From Hominenteromicrobium sp964531265 (lineage in GTDB: Bacteria; Bacillota; Clostridia; Oscillospirales; Acutalibacteraceae): DNA of 64,000 nt. This document shows, piece after piece, positions 31,716-40,364 of this stretch (within the stretch, counting starts at the first letter, position 1; each line of letters starts with the position of its first letter). Location of the stretch: contig CAZHDW010000010.1 in assembly GCA_964531265.1 (NCBI GenBank), positions 10,257 to 74,256 on the forward strand, written 5' to 3'. The notes beneath the pieces are model-generated. The model saw only the letters and a list, made by a program, of their open reading frames with translations. It was not told where the DNA came from and made no database searches. The position numbers were made by a program, and so were the translations under genes.

Positions 31716-32933
31716 TTAACGAATTGTTTGAAATTTGTTTTCACTATTTTCTTCCTGTTTGTCACTTTCCCGGCAGCCGAAAAAGCTTTCAAAAAGATAT
31801 TTGAAGGCTGAGGCAGGGCTTATCCGCTCAACCCCCTCCACGGCATACACCTCTGTTTCGCCAAGCGTCTTGCCGTTCAGCACGGCTCTTACCATGCCTA
31901 CGCTCTGCATGCTTTCTATCGGCGCCTCAAGACTCTCCGGCAGCTCAAGCTCCATTATTATCTCCGCCTTCTCCGCTGTTGAGACAAGCACGCCGGGGAT
32001 TTCCTCGCATGAAAGCGCCACACTGTCCGTCATACCGCCTGTCACAGGCATGAGCGGCAGAGTCGGCATTTCGGGATATACTGTTTTCCAATTCGAAAAG
32101 CCGTGATCCAACAGGCTTGTGGCCGCCGAGAACCTGTCACCTGTATTTTCGGCACCGAGCACCACGCCGATGAGCGTCATGCCGTTTCTCTCGGCACACG
32201 CGGAGATACAGCTTCCAGCACCCGAGGTCGTACCGGTTTTCAGTCCCTTTATTCCGCTGTAGGTGCGTATCAGCTTATTGGTATTCACAAGCTGTGTGGC
32301 GCCGTCCCTGACATAGTCTATCCATATGAGGGTATAGTCAAATATTCTTTCGTGCTTCATCAGCTCCCTACTCATAACCGCAACATCATATGCGCTTGTG
32401 AGATGCCCCTCCTCGTCAAGGCCGTTGCAGTTTTTAAAGACGGTATCATTCATCCCAAGCTCCTCTGCGCGCTCATTCATACGCTGCACAAATGCATCCT
32501 CAGTGCCCGATATCGCCTCTGCAAGCACCACCGCGGCATCATTTGCACTCATCACCACGCACGCCTTTATCAGGTCATCAACGCTCATTTGCTCACCCTC
32601 CTTAAGCCATATGTCCGACCCGCCCATACCGGATGCATGAGCAGATGCCGTCAGGATATCCTCATAGTTCAAAGCTCCGTTTTCTATCGCCTCGAAGACG
32701 AGCAGCAACGTCATCACCTTTGTTATCGATGCACACGGACGGCTTTCATGTGCGTTTTTCTCATACAGCACCTCACCCGTGTCATATTCCATCAGCAGTG
32801 CCGCTTTAGCCGGAAGCTCAAGTACCTCCGCCGCTGCCCTGTGCTGTGAAAGCGCTCCGAACACCACAGCCATTACCAGAGCATAGCACACAACGCGATG
32901 CATTATCTTTCGAAATCTCTTCGTTGGAATCAT
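31716..32933 (-). CDS. D-alanyl-D-alanine carboxypeptidase (class C low-molecular-mass PBP, DacF-like)
   Basis: Trims the terminal D-Ala of peptidoglycan stem peptides on the outer face of the membrane. From the chosen ATG the protein is 405 residues with a signal peptide (cleavage after about residue 35, RAAA/EV), the catalytic Ser69-x-x-Lys72 (SITK), SAN near 131 and KTGTTSG near 233, followed by the PBP5-type C-terminal beta domain. A typical C-terminal amphipathic anchor is weak: the end is polar (CRESDKQEENSENKF). Start is uncertain: the GAGGGG directly abuts ATG 32933, and ATG 32903 after GAAAG is a good alternative. DacF-type enzymes act in sporulation in Bacillus, which would fit cotJ, but this is inference. 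Confidence 0.88.
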   Translation of the reverse strand: MIPTKRFRKIMHRVVCYALVMAVVFGALSQHRAAAEVLELPAKAALLMEYDTGEVLYEKNAHESRPCASITKVMTLLLVFEAIENGALNYEDILTASAHASGMGGSDIWLKEGEQMSVDDLIKACVVMSANDAAVVLAEAISGTEDAFVQRMNERAEELGMNDTVFKNCNGLDEEGHLTSAYDVAVMSRELMKHERIFDYTLIWIDYVRDGATQLVNTNKLIRTYSGIKGLKTGTTSGAGSCISACAERNGMTLIGVVLGAENTGDRFSAATSLLDHGFSNWKTVYPEMPTLPLMPVTGGMTDSVALSCEEIPGVLVSTAEKAEIIMELELPESLEAPIESMQSVGMVRAVLNGKTLGETEVYAVEGVERISPASAFKYLFESFFGCRESDKQEENSENKFQTIR

Positions 32934-33061
32934 CCCCTCACGCTTAATATACAGCATGTTTATGCTGGCAAAGGCACTGTGATGAGCAAAAAATTCCGAC
33001 CACCGAATGCAGTACGGACAGAGCCGCACCACATTGGTAATCGGAATTCATAATCGGTTCT

Positions 33062-34561
33062 TCAGTTTTCTTCCCAGTTCATACAGCGCTCAACAGCCCT
33101 GTGCCAGCGTTTAACGGCAGCTGTCTCGTCACCGAGGTTAAGTGTCGGAGTGTATTCCTTTCTGAGCTTCCAGATAGTACTGAGCTCTTCGAGTGAATCC
33201 CATACGCCCACCGCAAGTCCTGCAAGCATGGCGGAGCCGAGTGCGGTCGTTTCAAGGCATACGGGCTGCTTTACCGTGCAGTGAAGTATATCGGACTGGT
33301 ACTGCATGAGGAAGCGACTGCGCGATGCACCTCCATCAACTCTGAGCTCGGATATTCTCTGACCGCTTCCCTGCTCCATGGCATTAAAAAGGTCAAGACT
33401 TTCGTAGGCAATGCTCTCGAGCACAGCACGGCAGACATGAGCCTTGCTTGTACCGCGTGTAACACCGAGAAGCGCACCCCTCGCATACATATCCCAATAC
33501 GGCGCACCGAGACCGGTAAACGCAGGAACAAATACGGCACCTGCGGTATCCTGCACTGTTTCGGCAAGCTGATCCGCCTCCTGCGGAGATTCTATCAGCC
33601 TGAGCTCATCCCTAAGCCATTTGAGCGCCGAGCCTGCATTAAATGCACTGCCCTCCAGGGCATAGGTGACCTTTCCGTTTATCTTCCAGCCAACCGTTGT
33701 CAGAAGTCCCTTATCGGACTCTACAGGCGTTTCTCCGGTATTCATAAGCACAAAGCATCCCGTACCATATGTGTTCTTCGCCATTCCCTTTTTAAAGCAG
33801 CACTGGCCGAAAAGCGCCGCGTGCTGATCTCCTGCGATACCGGCAATCGGAATCTTGCGGCCGAATATGGAATCCGCACAATAGCCAACCACCTCGGAGG
33901 ACTCCACCACCCTCGGCAGCGCACTTGACGGCACACCGAAAATACCCATGAGCTTTTCATCCCATTGCAGCTTATGTATATCAAACAGCATGGTTCTCGA
34001 CGCATTTGTTACGTCCGTAACATAGCTTGCTCCCTCCGTAAGGCAATAGACGAGCCATGTGTCTATAGTGCCGAAGCGCAATCTTCCGCACTGTGCCAGC
34101 TCCCCGGCACGCGGAACATTATCGAGTATCCACTTCATCTTTGTTCCGGAGAAATACGGGTCGATTATCAGACCGGTAGTACTGCGAATATACTCCTCGT
34201 GCCCCTCGGCCTTCAGCCATTCGCATATCGGAGCTGTTCGGCGGCACTGCCAAACAATGGCATTGCATATCGGAATACCCGTGGCGCTGTCCCAGGCAAC
34301 AGTAGTCTCACGCTGATTTGTGATACTTATCGCCGCTATGTCATCGGGCTTTATTCCTGCATCCGCAACAGCCTGACGCATAGCATAAAGCTGTGTCTGC
34401 AATATCTCCACTGCATCATGCTCCACATAGCCGGGCTTCGGGTATATCTGTGTGAATTCCCTCTGCCCCATTCCGGCCACTCCGCCCATTGCATCGAACA
34501 GTACGGCTCTTGAGCTCGTAGTACCCTGATCCAACGAGAGAATGTATTTTCCGATCTTCAT
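33062..34561 (-). CDS. glpK: Glycerol kinase
   Basis: FGGY-family kinase phosphorylating glycerol to sn-glycerol 3-phosphate, which can enter glycolysis or feed PlsY. The 499-residue protein has the ATP-binding start LSLDQGTTSSRAVLFD, NQRETTVAWD near 83, the catalytic Asp in AGIAGDQHAALFGQ near 245 and the FGGY signatures, including GLGAPYWDM and DGGASRSRFLMQYQSD. The HPr-phosphorylatable His seen in many Gram-positive GlpK proteins would lie near residue 230; I see VVESSEVVGY there and no obvious His. No glpF or glpD is adjacent. It starts 12 bases after an unknown gene. Confidence 0.96.
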   Translation of the reverse strand: MKIGKYILSLDQGTTSSRAVLFDAMGGVAGMGQREFTQIYPKPGYVEHDAVEILQTQLYAMRQAVADAGIKPDDIAAISITNQRETTVAWDSATGIPICNAIVWQCRRTAPICEWLKAEGHEEYIRSTTGLIIDPYFSGTKMKWILDNVPRAGELAQCGRLRFGTIDTWLVYCLTEGASYVTDVTNASRTMLFDIHKLQWDEKLMGIFGVPSSALPRVVESSEVVGYCADSIFGRKIPIAGIAGDQHAALFGQCCFKKGMAKNTYGTGCFVLMNTGETPVESDKGLLTTVGWKINGKVTYALEGSAFNAGSALKWLRDELRLIESPQEADQLAETVQDTAGAVFVPAFTGLGAPYWDMYARGALLGVTRGTSKAHVCRAVLESIAYESLDLFNAMEQGSGQRISELRVDGGASRSRFLMQYQSDILHCTVKQPVCLETTALGSAMLAGLAVGVWDSLEELSTIWKLRKEYTPTLNLGDETAAVKRWHRAVERCMNWEEN

Positions 34562-34573
34562 TATCGCTCCTCC

Positions 34574-35092
34574 TTATCTTCTGAAATGATTGAAAAAGCT
34601 TTCCTTCCAGTCCTCCTGCTCACGAGTACCCTTTATCGTCTTGCAGAACACGACCCAGCGCGGATCGATATACTCGAGTATCGCCTGCGGCACCCTGTAC
34701 TTTGACAGCGGACGCTGATCGCAAAGATCCTCGATAAGCCTCTTGTGCTGAGCTGCGTTTATCTCCTCCGCTCCGACGATTATCGTACGGTAGTCATTAG
34801 GCTTTGTATATTTGCAGTTCTGCATAAAATCTGCCCAGACGCTGTACTCGGTCAATCGGACATATTCATTCGGAACATTCAGTCTTATGCGCACGGCACC
34901 GGAAACTCTGCCGCCGGTGTTCTGCTTTCTTCCCGCAACCACTCCGAAAACAGGGCATTCGCAGTGAAGCCCGAGCATATCGATGAGTGCAGCATACTCC
35001 TTTTTAAACGAAATACTCGGATATGCACGGTATATCTTACCGCTTTTCAGTATGCGCATGACTGCTGTTGATTGGTAGGTATCAATTATCAT
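34574..35092 (-). CDS. Hypothetical protein, possibly DUF3841-like / ART-like
   Basis: 172-residue soluble protein with no family I can name with confidence. It opens IIDTYQSTAVMRILKSGKIYRA, a layout (Tyr/Gln-Ser start, then a helix ending in a Leu-Lys-Ser-Gly turn) shared by DUF3841 and by ADP-ribosyltransferase-like folds such as DarT and KptA; VRIRLNVPNEYVRLTEYSVWADFMQN near 95 also recalls DUF3841. No certain catalytic Glu can be assigned. RBS AGGGG precedes the ATG. It sits 52 bases after an ADP-ribosylglycohydrolase gene and 12 bases before glpK, all in one direction. The frame has normal codon use, so it is a real gene. Confidence 0.7.
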   Translation of the reverse strand: MIIDTYQSTAVMRILKSGKIYRAYPSISFKKEYAALIDMLGLHCECPVFGVVAGRKQNTGGRVSGAVRIRLNVPNEYVRLTEYSVWADFMQNCKYTKPNDYRTIIVGAEEINAAQHKRLIEDLCDQRPLSKYRVPQAILEYIDPRWVVFCKTIKGTREQEDWKESFFNHFRR

Positions 35093-35144
35093 ATATTTCC
35101 CCTGCCGCTTAAACGGCTGATCTGTTTGTTAGGCTATTACTGAA

Positions 35145-35945
35145 TTACTTTTTTCCGTTCGGCTGCATTGCAAGGTCAAACAGGAAGGTATCGAATTTAT
35201 CGTGGTCATTCGGCTTTACGAGGTAACGGCGCAGTACCGCCTCGGCATCTGGAATCGTCTTCTTGTAGTATGCCTCTGCCATGCCTCCGGCTATGCACGC
35301 TACGGTATCGGTATCGCATTTCACACTGAAAACATTGCGTATACAGCTTTCCCAATCCTCGCTCTCATAAAAGCATCTGAAGGCAAGAGGCATAGTGCCC
35401 TGAGCCGTGGCATCGAACTTTCCCGTCGGCCTGTAAGCCCAGAGGGGCTTGTCCGTTACATAGCCGAAATTCTTGTGAAAATATTTTTTCAGCGCTTTTT
35501 TGCTTTCACCCTGACGTGCCAGAAAAATGACCCCGGCAGTGCTAACCGCACCCTTTATTCCCTCTTCGTGGTTATGTGTGCACATTGAGCTGTCCCTTGC
35601 GGCGGCCTCAACCTCTTCAAGAGTATCGAAGTGGTACGGAATATAGCTGACGCGCATTGCAGCGCCGTTTCCAAAGCTTCCATACCCCTTCTGGCAGTAC
35701 CCGTCCAGCCATTTCTGGAACATAGTGCCGTAGCCCACACGCCTGTACATGCGCCCGAATTTGCCGTATGCGCAGGAATACGATACGTTATTGAGAAGTG
35801 CATATTTAGTTGCAAGCGTCAACACGGTATCATCGGTATACGCACACCCGGCGCCGAATAAGCTGACCGTTCTGTGGTCAAAGCCGCAGGGCTTGCTGAA
35901 TTCATACCGTGACCCGGCTATATCACCCAAAATTGAACCGATCAT
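35145..35945 (-). CDS. ADP-ribosylglycohydrolase family protein
   Basis: DraG/ARH-fold hydrolase that would remove ADP-ribose from proteins, nucleic acids or small molecules with two Mg2+ ions. The 266-residue protein has the family start GSILGDIAGSRYE, metal ligands in TDDT (37-40) and DTDT (211-214, with Asp211 and Asp213) followed by AGGMAEAYY, and GNGAAMRVS near 92. The second metal block is complete, so it should be active. RBS GGAGG precedes the ATG. First of three genes running ARH, hypothetical, glpK. Its physiological substrate is unknown. Confidence 0.92.
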   Translation of the reverse strand: MIGSILGDIAGSRYEFSKPCGFDHRTVSLFGAGCAYTDDTVLTLATKYALLNNVSYSCAYGKFGRMYRRVGYGTMFQKWLDGYCQKGYGSFGNGAAMRVSYIPYHFDTLEEVEAAARDSSMCTHNHEEGIKGAVSTAGVIFLARQGESKKALKKYFHKNFGYVTDKPLWAYRPTGKFDATAQGTMPLAFRCFYESEDWESCIRNVFSVKCDTDTVACIAGGMAEAYYKKTIPDAEAVLRRYLVKPNDHDKFDTFLFDLAMQPNGKK

Positions 35946-36043
35946 GCTGACCTCCGTTTTTTGAATATGTACCAGTATACCACACCTTTTTTTGTTTTTC
36001 TACCGCTTTTAGGTGCCTTTCCAAGTTTTTACAAAAAGCGAAA

Positions 36044-36094
36044 CAAAAAAAGAGCCGGCGCGCCGGGGTAGAAAACCCATGCACGTCAGCTCTT
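36044..36094 (-). terminator. Intrinsic terminator after mgtC
   Basis: Minus strand AAGAGC...GCTCTT outer stem with inner GGGT/ACCC arm and several G-C pairs, followed by seven T, beginning 5 bases after the mgtC stop. Confidence 0.85.
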
Positions 36095-36099
36095 GTCAT

Positions 36100-36762
36100 T
36101 TATTCATCGTCGCATCTCTCTATTGCCGTGATATACGGATTCTCATGCATGATCTCGCTGAGCTTTTTGGACGAGAATTCCTTATCGGTGAACAGTGTGG
36201 CGGAATAGGCTATTCCCTCCGGCGTCTGCTTCATAATAAGGCTCTGGAAATGCTCCGTCTCTAATATTTCCTTCACACTGTCGGTATCGCCGTTCTCCAT
36301 GAAGTCGACATGGAGAAGATACGACCTCCTTGTGCGGAAAATTCTGAGATCAAGATGCAAAATGCACTGCACAAATATCAGCATAACGGCACTGCCGACA
36401 GCGGCTATGTACATCTTGGCACCGGCAGCCATGCCTACACCTGCTGTTGCCCACACGCCTGCGGCAGTTGTAAGACCGTGAATCTGATTCTTACGGTAAA
36501 CGATTATGCCTGCGCCGAGAAAGCCGATACCGGATACTATCTGTGAAGCGATACGGGACGCATCAAAATCCACGGCATCCGAAAAGCCGTATTTCGAAAG
36601 CGCCGTCATCAGTGCCGCACCGGCACAAACTATCGTGTGCGTGCGTATACCGGCCTCCTTTGCCCTGCACTTTCTCTCAAAGCCTATCGCAAAGCCGAGT
36701 AAAACAGCCACTGCAATACTTATCAAAACATCTATCTCATCGCGAAATGCTTCAATTGGCAT
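36100..36762 (-). CDS. MgtC/SapB family membrane protein
   Basis: 220-residue protein with four to five N-terminal helices (about 10-140) carrying MgtC hallmarks: GFAIGFERKCRAKEAGIRTHTIVC near residue 22-45, ASQIVSGIGFLGAGIIVYRKNQIHGLTTAAGVWATAGVGM near 70-110. A soluble C-terminal part of about 80 residues looks like the ACT-like domain of the longer family members. In pathogens MgtC modulates the F-type ATPase and magnesium stress; here the role is open. It lies 35 bases after a MATE exporter gene and shares its promoter. Confidence 0.92.
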   Translation of the reverse strand: MPIEAFRDEIDVLISIAVAVLLGFAIGFERKCRAKEAGIRTHTIVCAGAALMTALSKYGFSDAVDFDASRIASQIVSGIGFLGAGIIVYRKNQIHGLTTAAGVWATAGVGMAAGAKMYIAAVGSAVMLIFVQCILHLDLRIFRTRRSYLLHVDFMENGDTDSVKEILETEHFQSLIMKQTPEGIAYSATLFTDKEFSSKKLSEIMHENPYITAIERCDDE

Positions 36763-36797
36763 TTTGTCACCTCTAAAACAAGCTATTGATAATCTAT

Positions 36798-38210
36798 TCA
36801 GTCGTCAAGCTCGGCATTCTTCGTCGCTTCAAGCCGCTTCATCTGCCTCCACACCGTGCAAAGCATCGTTATATAGCATGCACCGCCGCCGATAAAGTTC
36901 GATATTGCCTCGGCCAAGAAAACTCCGTTAACGCCGAGGGACGGTATACGCGGAAGTATGAGCGTGAGCGGAATGACTATGAACACCTTGCGAAGCAGCG
37001 AAAAGAATATCGCCTGCTTTGCACGTCCGAGTGCCTGTACGACCGTCTGTCCGGCCATTTGCAGGCTCATCATAAAGCAACCGAAGAAATAGATAAACAT
37101 GGATGACGTGCAGGTCTCGACAAGGGACGGATCATCATTGAACATACGTATGAAGAAATGTGGAAAAAGCATGAGCAGCAGCCAGATCACCAGCATATAC
37201 GACACACATACTATGGTCACAAATACAATTGCGGAGCGAACTCGCCCGTATTTTTCCGCACCGTAATTGAAGCCTATCACCGGGTTCGCGGCACTTGTAA
37301 CGCCGTTTACGGGCGCATAGGTTATCTCTCTTATCGAGTTGATGACCGTCATGACCGCAACATAGAGGTCTCCGCCGAACTGCGACAGCATGGCATTACA
37401 GACCATCTGCGTGGCGCTCGTTGTAAAGCCCATGATAAATCCGGCAATACCGAGCGAGACAATCTCCGACACAAGCTTCCAATCCGGCAGCATACGCTTG
37501 AAATCAAGCTTAAACTGCGTTTTTCGACCACTGAGGAAGATCACGACCCACAGCGCGGAAACAAACTGTGAAATAACCGTGGCCGCAGCCGCACCCTTAA
37601 CGCCCATATTGAAAACAAAAATGAACAGAGGATCGAGCACCAGGTTCAGCACAGCGCCAATCAGCACGGTCATCATTCCCTTGTTTGCAAAGCCCTGAGC
37701 CGTGATAAAACCGTTCATGCCGAGGGATATCATGACAAAAACCGTACCGAACATGTATATTGTTATGTAGTCATTGGCATATCCGTATGTAACGTCGCTT
37801 GCACCGAAAAGATACAAAAACGGCTTCTTTATAAGCAAAACAACAACTGTGAGCGCAATACCGACTGCACACAGCATAAAGAAGGTATTATTCATCACCT
37901 TTGAAGCACGCTCGGTCTGAGCGCTGTCCTTTTCGGAGCTTGCGGCACCGCGAGCCATTGAGAACAGCGGCACACCGCCGGAGCCGAAAAGATTGGCAAA
38001 TGCATTTATTATGAGCAGTATCGGAAAGGTAACGCCCACACCCGTCAGTGCATTTACCGAAGCGTCCGGAATTCTGCCTATGAACATTCTGTCCACGACA
38101 TTATACAGCACATGCACAAGCTGAGCTACAACCATCGGCACAGCCTGCTTTAATATCGTCACCCATACCTTACCCTTTGAAAAATCACCGCCGGACTTCA
38201 AAACATTCAC
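36798..38210 (-). CDS. MATE family exporter (second copy, MepA-like branch)
   Basis: 470-residue 12-helix exporter. Blocks of the family: LKQAVPMVVAQLVHVLYNVVDRMFIGRI near the N-terminus, GSGGVPLFSMARGA near 75-90, and in the second half APVNGVTSAANPVIGFNYGAEKYGRV. This arrangement is closer to the MepA/DinF-like Gram-positive group than to the exporter at about 17 kb. RBS AGAGGGTGA precedes the ATG; a good promoter is located just upstream. Substrate unknown. Confidence 0.92.
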   Translation of the reverse strand: MNVLKSGGDFSKGKVWVTILKQAVPMVVAQLVHVLYNVVDRMFIGRIPDASVNALTGVGVTFPILLIINAFANLFGSGGVPLFSMARGAASSEKDSAQTERASKVMNNTFFMLCAVGIALTVVVLLIKKPFLYLFGASDVTYGYANDYITIYMFGTVFVMISLGMNGFITAQGFANKGMMTVLIGAVLNLVLDPLFIFVFNMGVKGAAAATVISQFVSALWVVIFLSGRKTQFKLDFKRMLPDWKLVSEIVSLGIAGFIMGFTTSATQMVCNAMLSQFGGDLYVAVMTVINSIREITYAPVNGVTSAANPVIGFNYGAEKYGRVRSAIVFVTIVCVSYMLVIWLLLMLFPHFFIRMFNDDPSLVETCTSSMFIYFFGCFMMSLQMAGQTVVQALGRAKQAIFFSLLRKVFIVIPLTLILPRIPSLGVNGVFLAEAISNFIGGGACYITMLCTVWRQMKRLEATKNAELDD

Positions 38211-38283
38211 CCTCTTGAAAAATTCTGTTCGTACATGTCGTTTTCAGCCTGATACGGCATTTTTCGCTGAATTACGACTACTA

Positions 38284-38312
38284 ATTGTACAGCTTTTTTA
38301 TCGATTTGTAAA
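38284..38312 (-). promoter_or_regulatory. Promoter for MATE-mgtC
   Basis: Minus strand TTTACA (38307-38312), 17-base spacer, TACAAT (38284-38289), right behind the terminator of the upstream gene. Confidence 0.72.
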
Positions 38313-38317
38313 TATCA

Positions 38318-38350
38318 AAAAAAGCCGCATCGCTGAGCGAAAACGGCTCT
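38318..38350 (-). terminator. Intrinsic terminator of the M42-GNAT-lyase operon
   Basis: Minus strand AGCCG..CGC / GCG..CGGCT stem followed by seven T, 11 bases after the stop of the PLP lyase gene. Confidence 0.82.
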
Positions 38351-38360
38351 CAAAGATTTA

Positions 38361-39629
38361 TCAAAAATTAATAAAGCCCGCCTTGAACATGGACTGAGCT
38401 GCAAGGATAGCACCGAGGCGGCCGGAATTAAAGTTAACTCCGCCCTGCATCCATGCGGCATACGGCTCTCTGAGCGGAGCATCCGCGGAAAGCTCTATGG
38501 ATGAGCCAAAGGTGAACGAACCGGAGGCCATGATGATCTCCGAATCATAGCCGGGCATCGGTGACGGCTCGGGCACAACAAAGGAATCCACCGGAGCACC
38601 CTGCTGAACGCCCTGAACGAATGCGATAAGTGCATCGCGCTCTCTGAGCTTTACGGCCTGGATTATATCCGCTCTCGGCTCATCATAGCGCGGTGTCACG
38701 TCATAGCCGAAGCTTTCGAACAGCGCCGCTGTGAACACAGCCGTTTTAAGTGCCTCACCGGTGACATTTGGAGCATGGAAGGTACCCATAAAGAGCTCCC
38801 TGTTGTTGCCGAGCGTACAGCCTATCTCCCTGCCCGTGCCGGGAGTTGTAAGGCGATATGCGCACATCTCAACAAGGTCATGTCTGCCGGCAATATAGCC
38901 GCCGGTGGGAGCAATTCCGCCGCCCGGATTCTTTATGAGAGAGCCTGCCATGAGGTCTGCACCGACCGCTGTGGGCTCATACTTCTCCACATATTCGCCG
39001 TAGCAGTTATCTACCATGACGATGCACTTGGGCGCCTTCCTCTTCACGATATCGACTATTCTGCCGATCTCCTTAACGCTGAGAGAGGGACGCAGGCTGT
39101 AGCCGCGTGAACGCTGGATATATGCCATTTTGTGCTGCGGAGTGATTCTCTCTGCTATTGCCTCATAGTCCGGAGTGCCGTCCGGCATGAGATCCACCTG
39201 CTCATAATTAATGCCGTACTCCTTGAGGGAGCCGCAGCCGTCACCGGTAAGTCCGATAACGCCCTGAAGCGTATCATACGGCATTCCTGTAACGCTCAGC
39301 ATTGTATCGCCGGGTCTGAGAACACCGAAGAGTGCAACTGTCAGGGTATGGGTTCCGCTGACAAAATTATATCTGCAAAGTGCATCCTCCGCGCCGAGAG
39401 CATAGGCATACACCGCGTCGAGAACGTCACGTCCGCGGTCGCCGTAACCGTAACCGGTCGTTGCGACAAAGTGACTCTCGCTGACTCCCGCATTCATAAA
39501 TGCAGCCTGCATCTTTTCCTGATTATATCTCTGTATATCGGAAATACGCGCAAGGTACGGTGCAGCCTTTTCCTCGGCCTGCTCAGCCGCACGCAAAATG
39601 CGCTCGTCTATCTTAAAAAAATCGTACAT
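38361..39629 (-). CDS. PLP-dependent lyase-like protein, YnbB/aluminium-resistance family
   Basis: 422-residue fold-type I PLP enzyme, related to methionine gamma-lyase but placed in its own Gram-positive family. Signs: TGYGYGDRGRD near 58, FVSGTHTLTVALFGVLRPGD near 88, YIQRSRGYSLRPSLS near 170, the Asp-containing VMVDNCYGEYVE near 205, and the PLP lysine in GSLIKNPGGGIAPTGGYIAG near 234. In most relatives it follows miaA-hfq; here it follows a GNAT gene and two M42 peptidases, so it may belong to amino acid or peptide turnover. True reaction unknown; the aluminium-resistance name is historical. Confidence 0.9.
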   Translation of the reverse strand: MYDFFKIDERILRAAEQAEEKAAPYLARISDIQRYNQEKMQAAFMNAGVSESHFVATTGYGYGDRGRDVLDAVYAYALGAEDALCRYNFVSGTHTLTVALFGVLRPGDTMLSVTGMPYDTLQGVIGLTGDGCGSLKEYGINYEQVDLMPDGTPDYEAIAERITPQHKMAYIQRSRGYSLRPSLSVKEIGRIVDIVKRKAPKCIVMVDNCYGEYVEKYEPTAVGADLMAGSLIKNPGGGIAPTGGYIAGRHDLVEMCAYRLTTPGTGREIGCTLGNNRELFMGTFHAPNVTGEALKTAVFTAALFESFGYDVTPRYDEPRADIIQAVKLRERDALIAFVQGVQQGAPVDSFVVPEPSPMPGYDSEIIMASGSFTFGSSIELSADAPLREPYAAWMQGGVNFNSGRLGAILAAQSMFKAGFINF

Positions 39630-39650
39630 AAATAAATACTCCGTAATCTT

Positions 39651-40364
39651 TTATTTCAGAGCCCCCGTGCACCATATTCCGCAATCGGAATAGCCCATGG
39701 AGGCATAAAATTCTTCATTTTCGTTTTCCGCACGCAAAAGATATATGCGCCCACAGAGCTTACTCTCCATGAGTGCCGTTATACGCGTGCCGAAGCCCAT
39801 TCTTCTGTATTCCGGGCGCACAGCAACCGCTGTTATCAGCGAGCACGCCTCTCCGCGCTGCGCAAAGCCCACTGCGGCAGTATCGCCGCTGTCGGATGTC
39901 AAGCCCACAGCCACGGCGGTATTATGCCTTGTTCTGTGCGATGCATCGAGATAGAACGGCTCGAATTCGCCAACCATTTCGCAGGCGTTCAGAACATTGT
40001 AGAGTTTCTTCATCGAAACATCCGCTTTTTCCGTTTGAGTCTCTTCGTCCGGGACATCCTTGAACATGATTACACCGCGCTGCTCACATTTCAATTCGAG
40101 CAGCACGGCGTTTTCAGCAGAGCATATCACCTGCTCCGCCCCTATCGCATGTACAAAGGCACGTGCCTCCTGCGCATCCGTTATCGTGCCGCATATGCAC
40201 ATCACGGAATCAAGCTTGCTGTAGGCCGCACCCTCATCCGTCCAGAACTGCGCAAAGGGCCTTTCGAGGCCATATGCGTTCGCGGCGGATAATATCTGAC
40301 ATCCGAACGGTGAATCCGTGCAGAGCTTACGCAGTACACGGATATCCTCCGCAATACATATCAT
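39651..40364 (-). CDS. GNAT family N-acetyltransferase
   Basis: 237-residue protein. The N-terminal 110 residues show no known motif. The C-terminal half has the acetyl-CoA binding region: SLITAVAVRPEYRRMGFGTRITALMESKL near 170-198 with the R/Q-x-x-G-x-G/A loop (RRMGFG), then YASMGYSDCGIW at the end. So an N-terminal domain is fused to the GNAT fold, a layout common in clostridia. Substrate unknown. The ATG overlaps the stop of the upstream M42 peptidase gene by one base (TAATG), so the two are translationally coupled. Confidence 0.85.
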   Translation of the reverse strand: MICIAEDIRVLRKLCTDSPFGCQILSAANAYGLERPFAQFWTDEGAAYSKLDSVMCICGTITDAQEARAFVHAIGAEQVICSAENAVLLELKCEQRGVIMFKDVPDEETQTEKADVSMKKLYNVLNACEMVGEFEPFYLDASHRTRHNTAVAVGLTSDSGDTAAVGFAQRGEACSLITAVAVRPEYRRMGFGTRITALMESKLCGRIYLLRAENENEEFYASMGYSDCGIWCTGALK

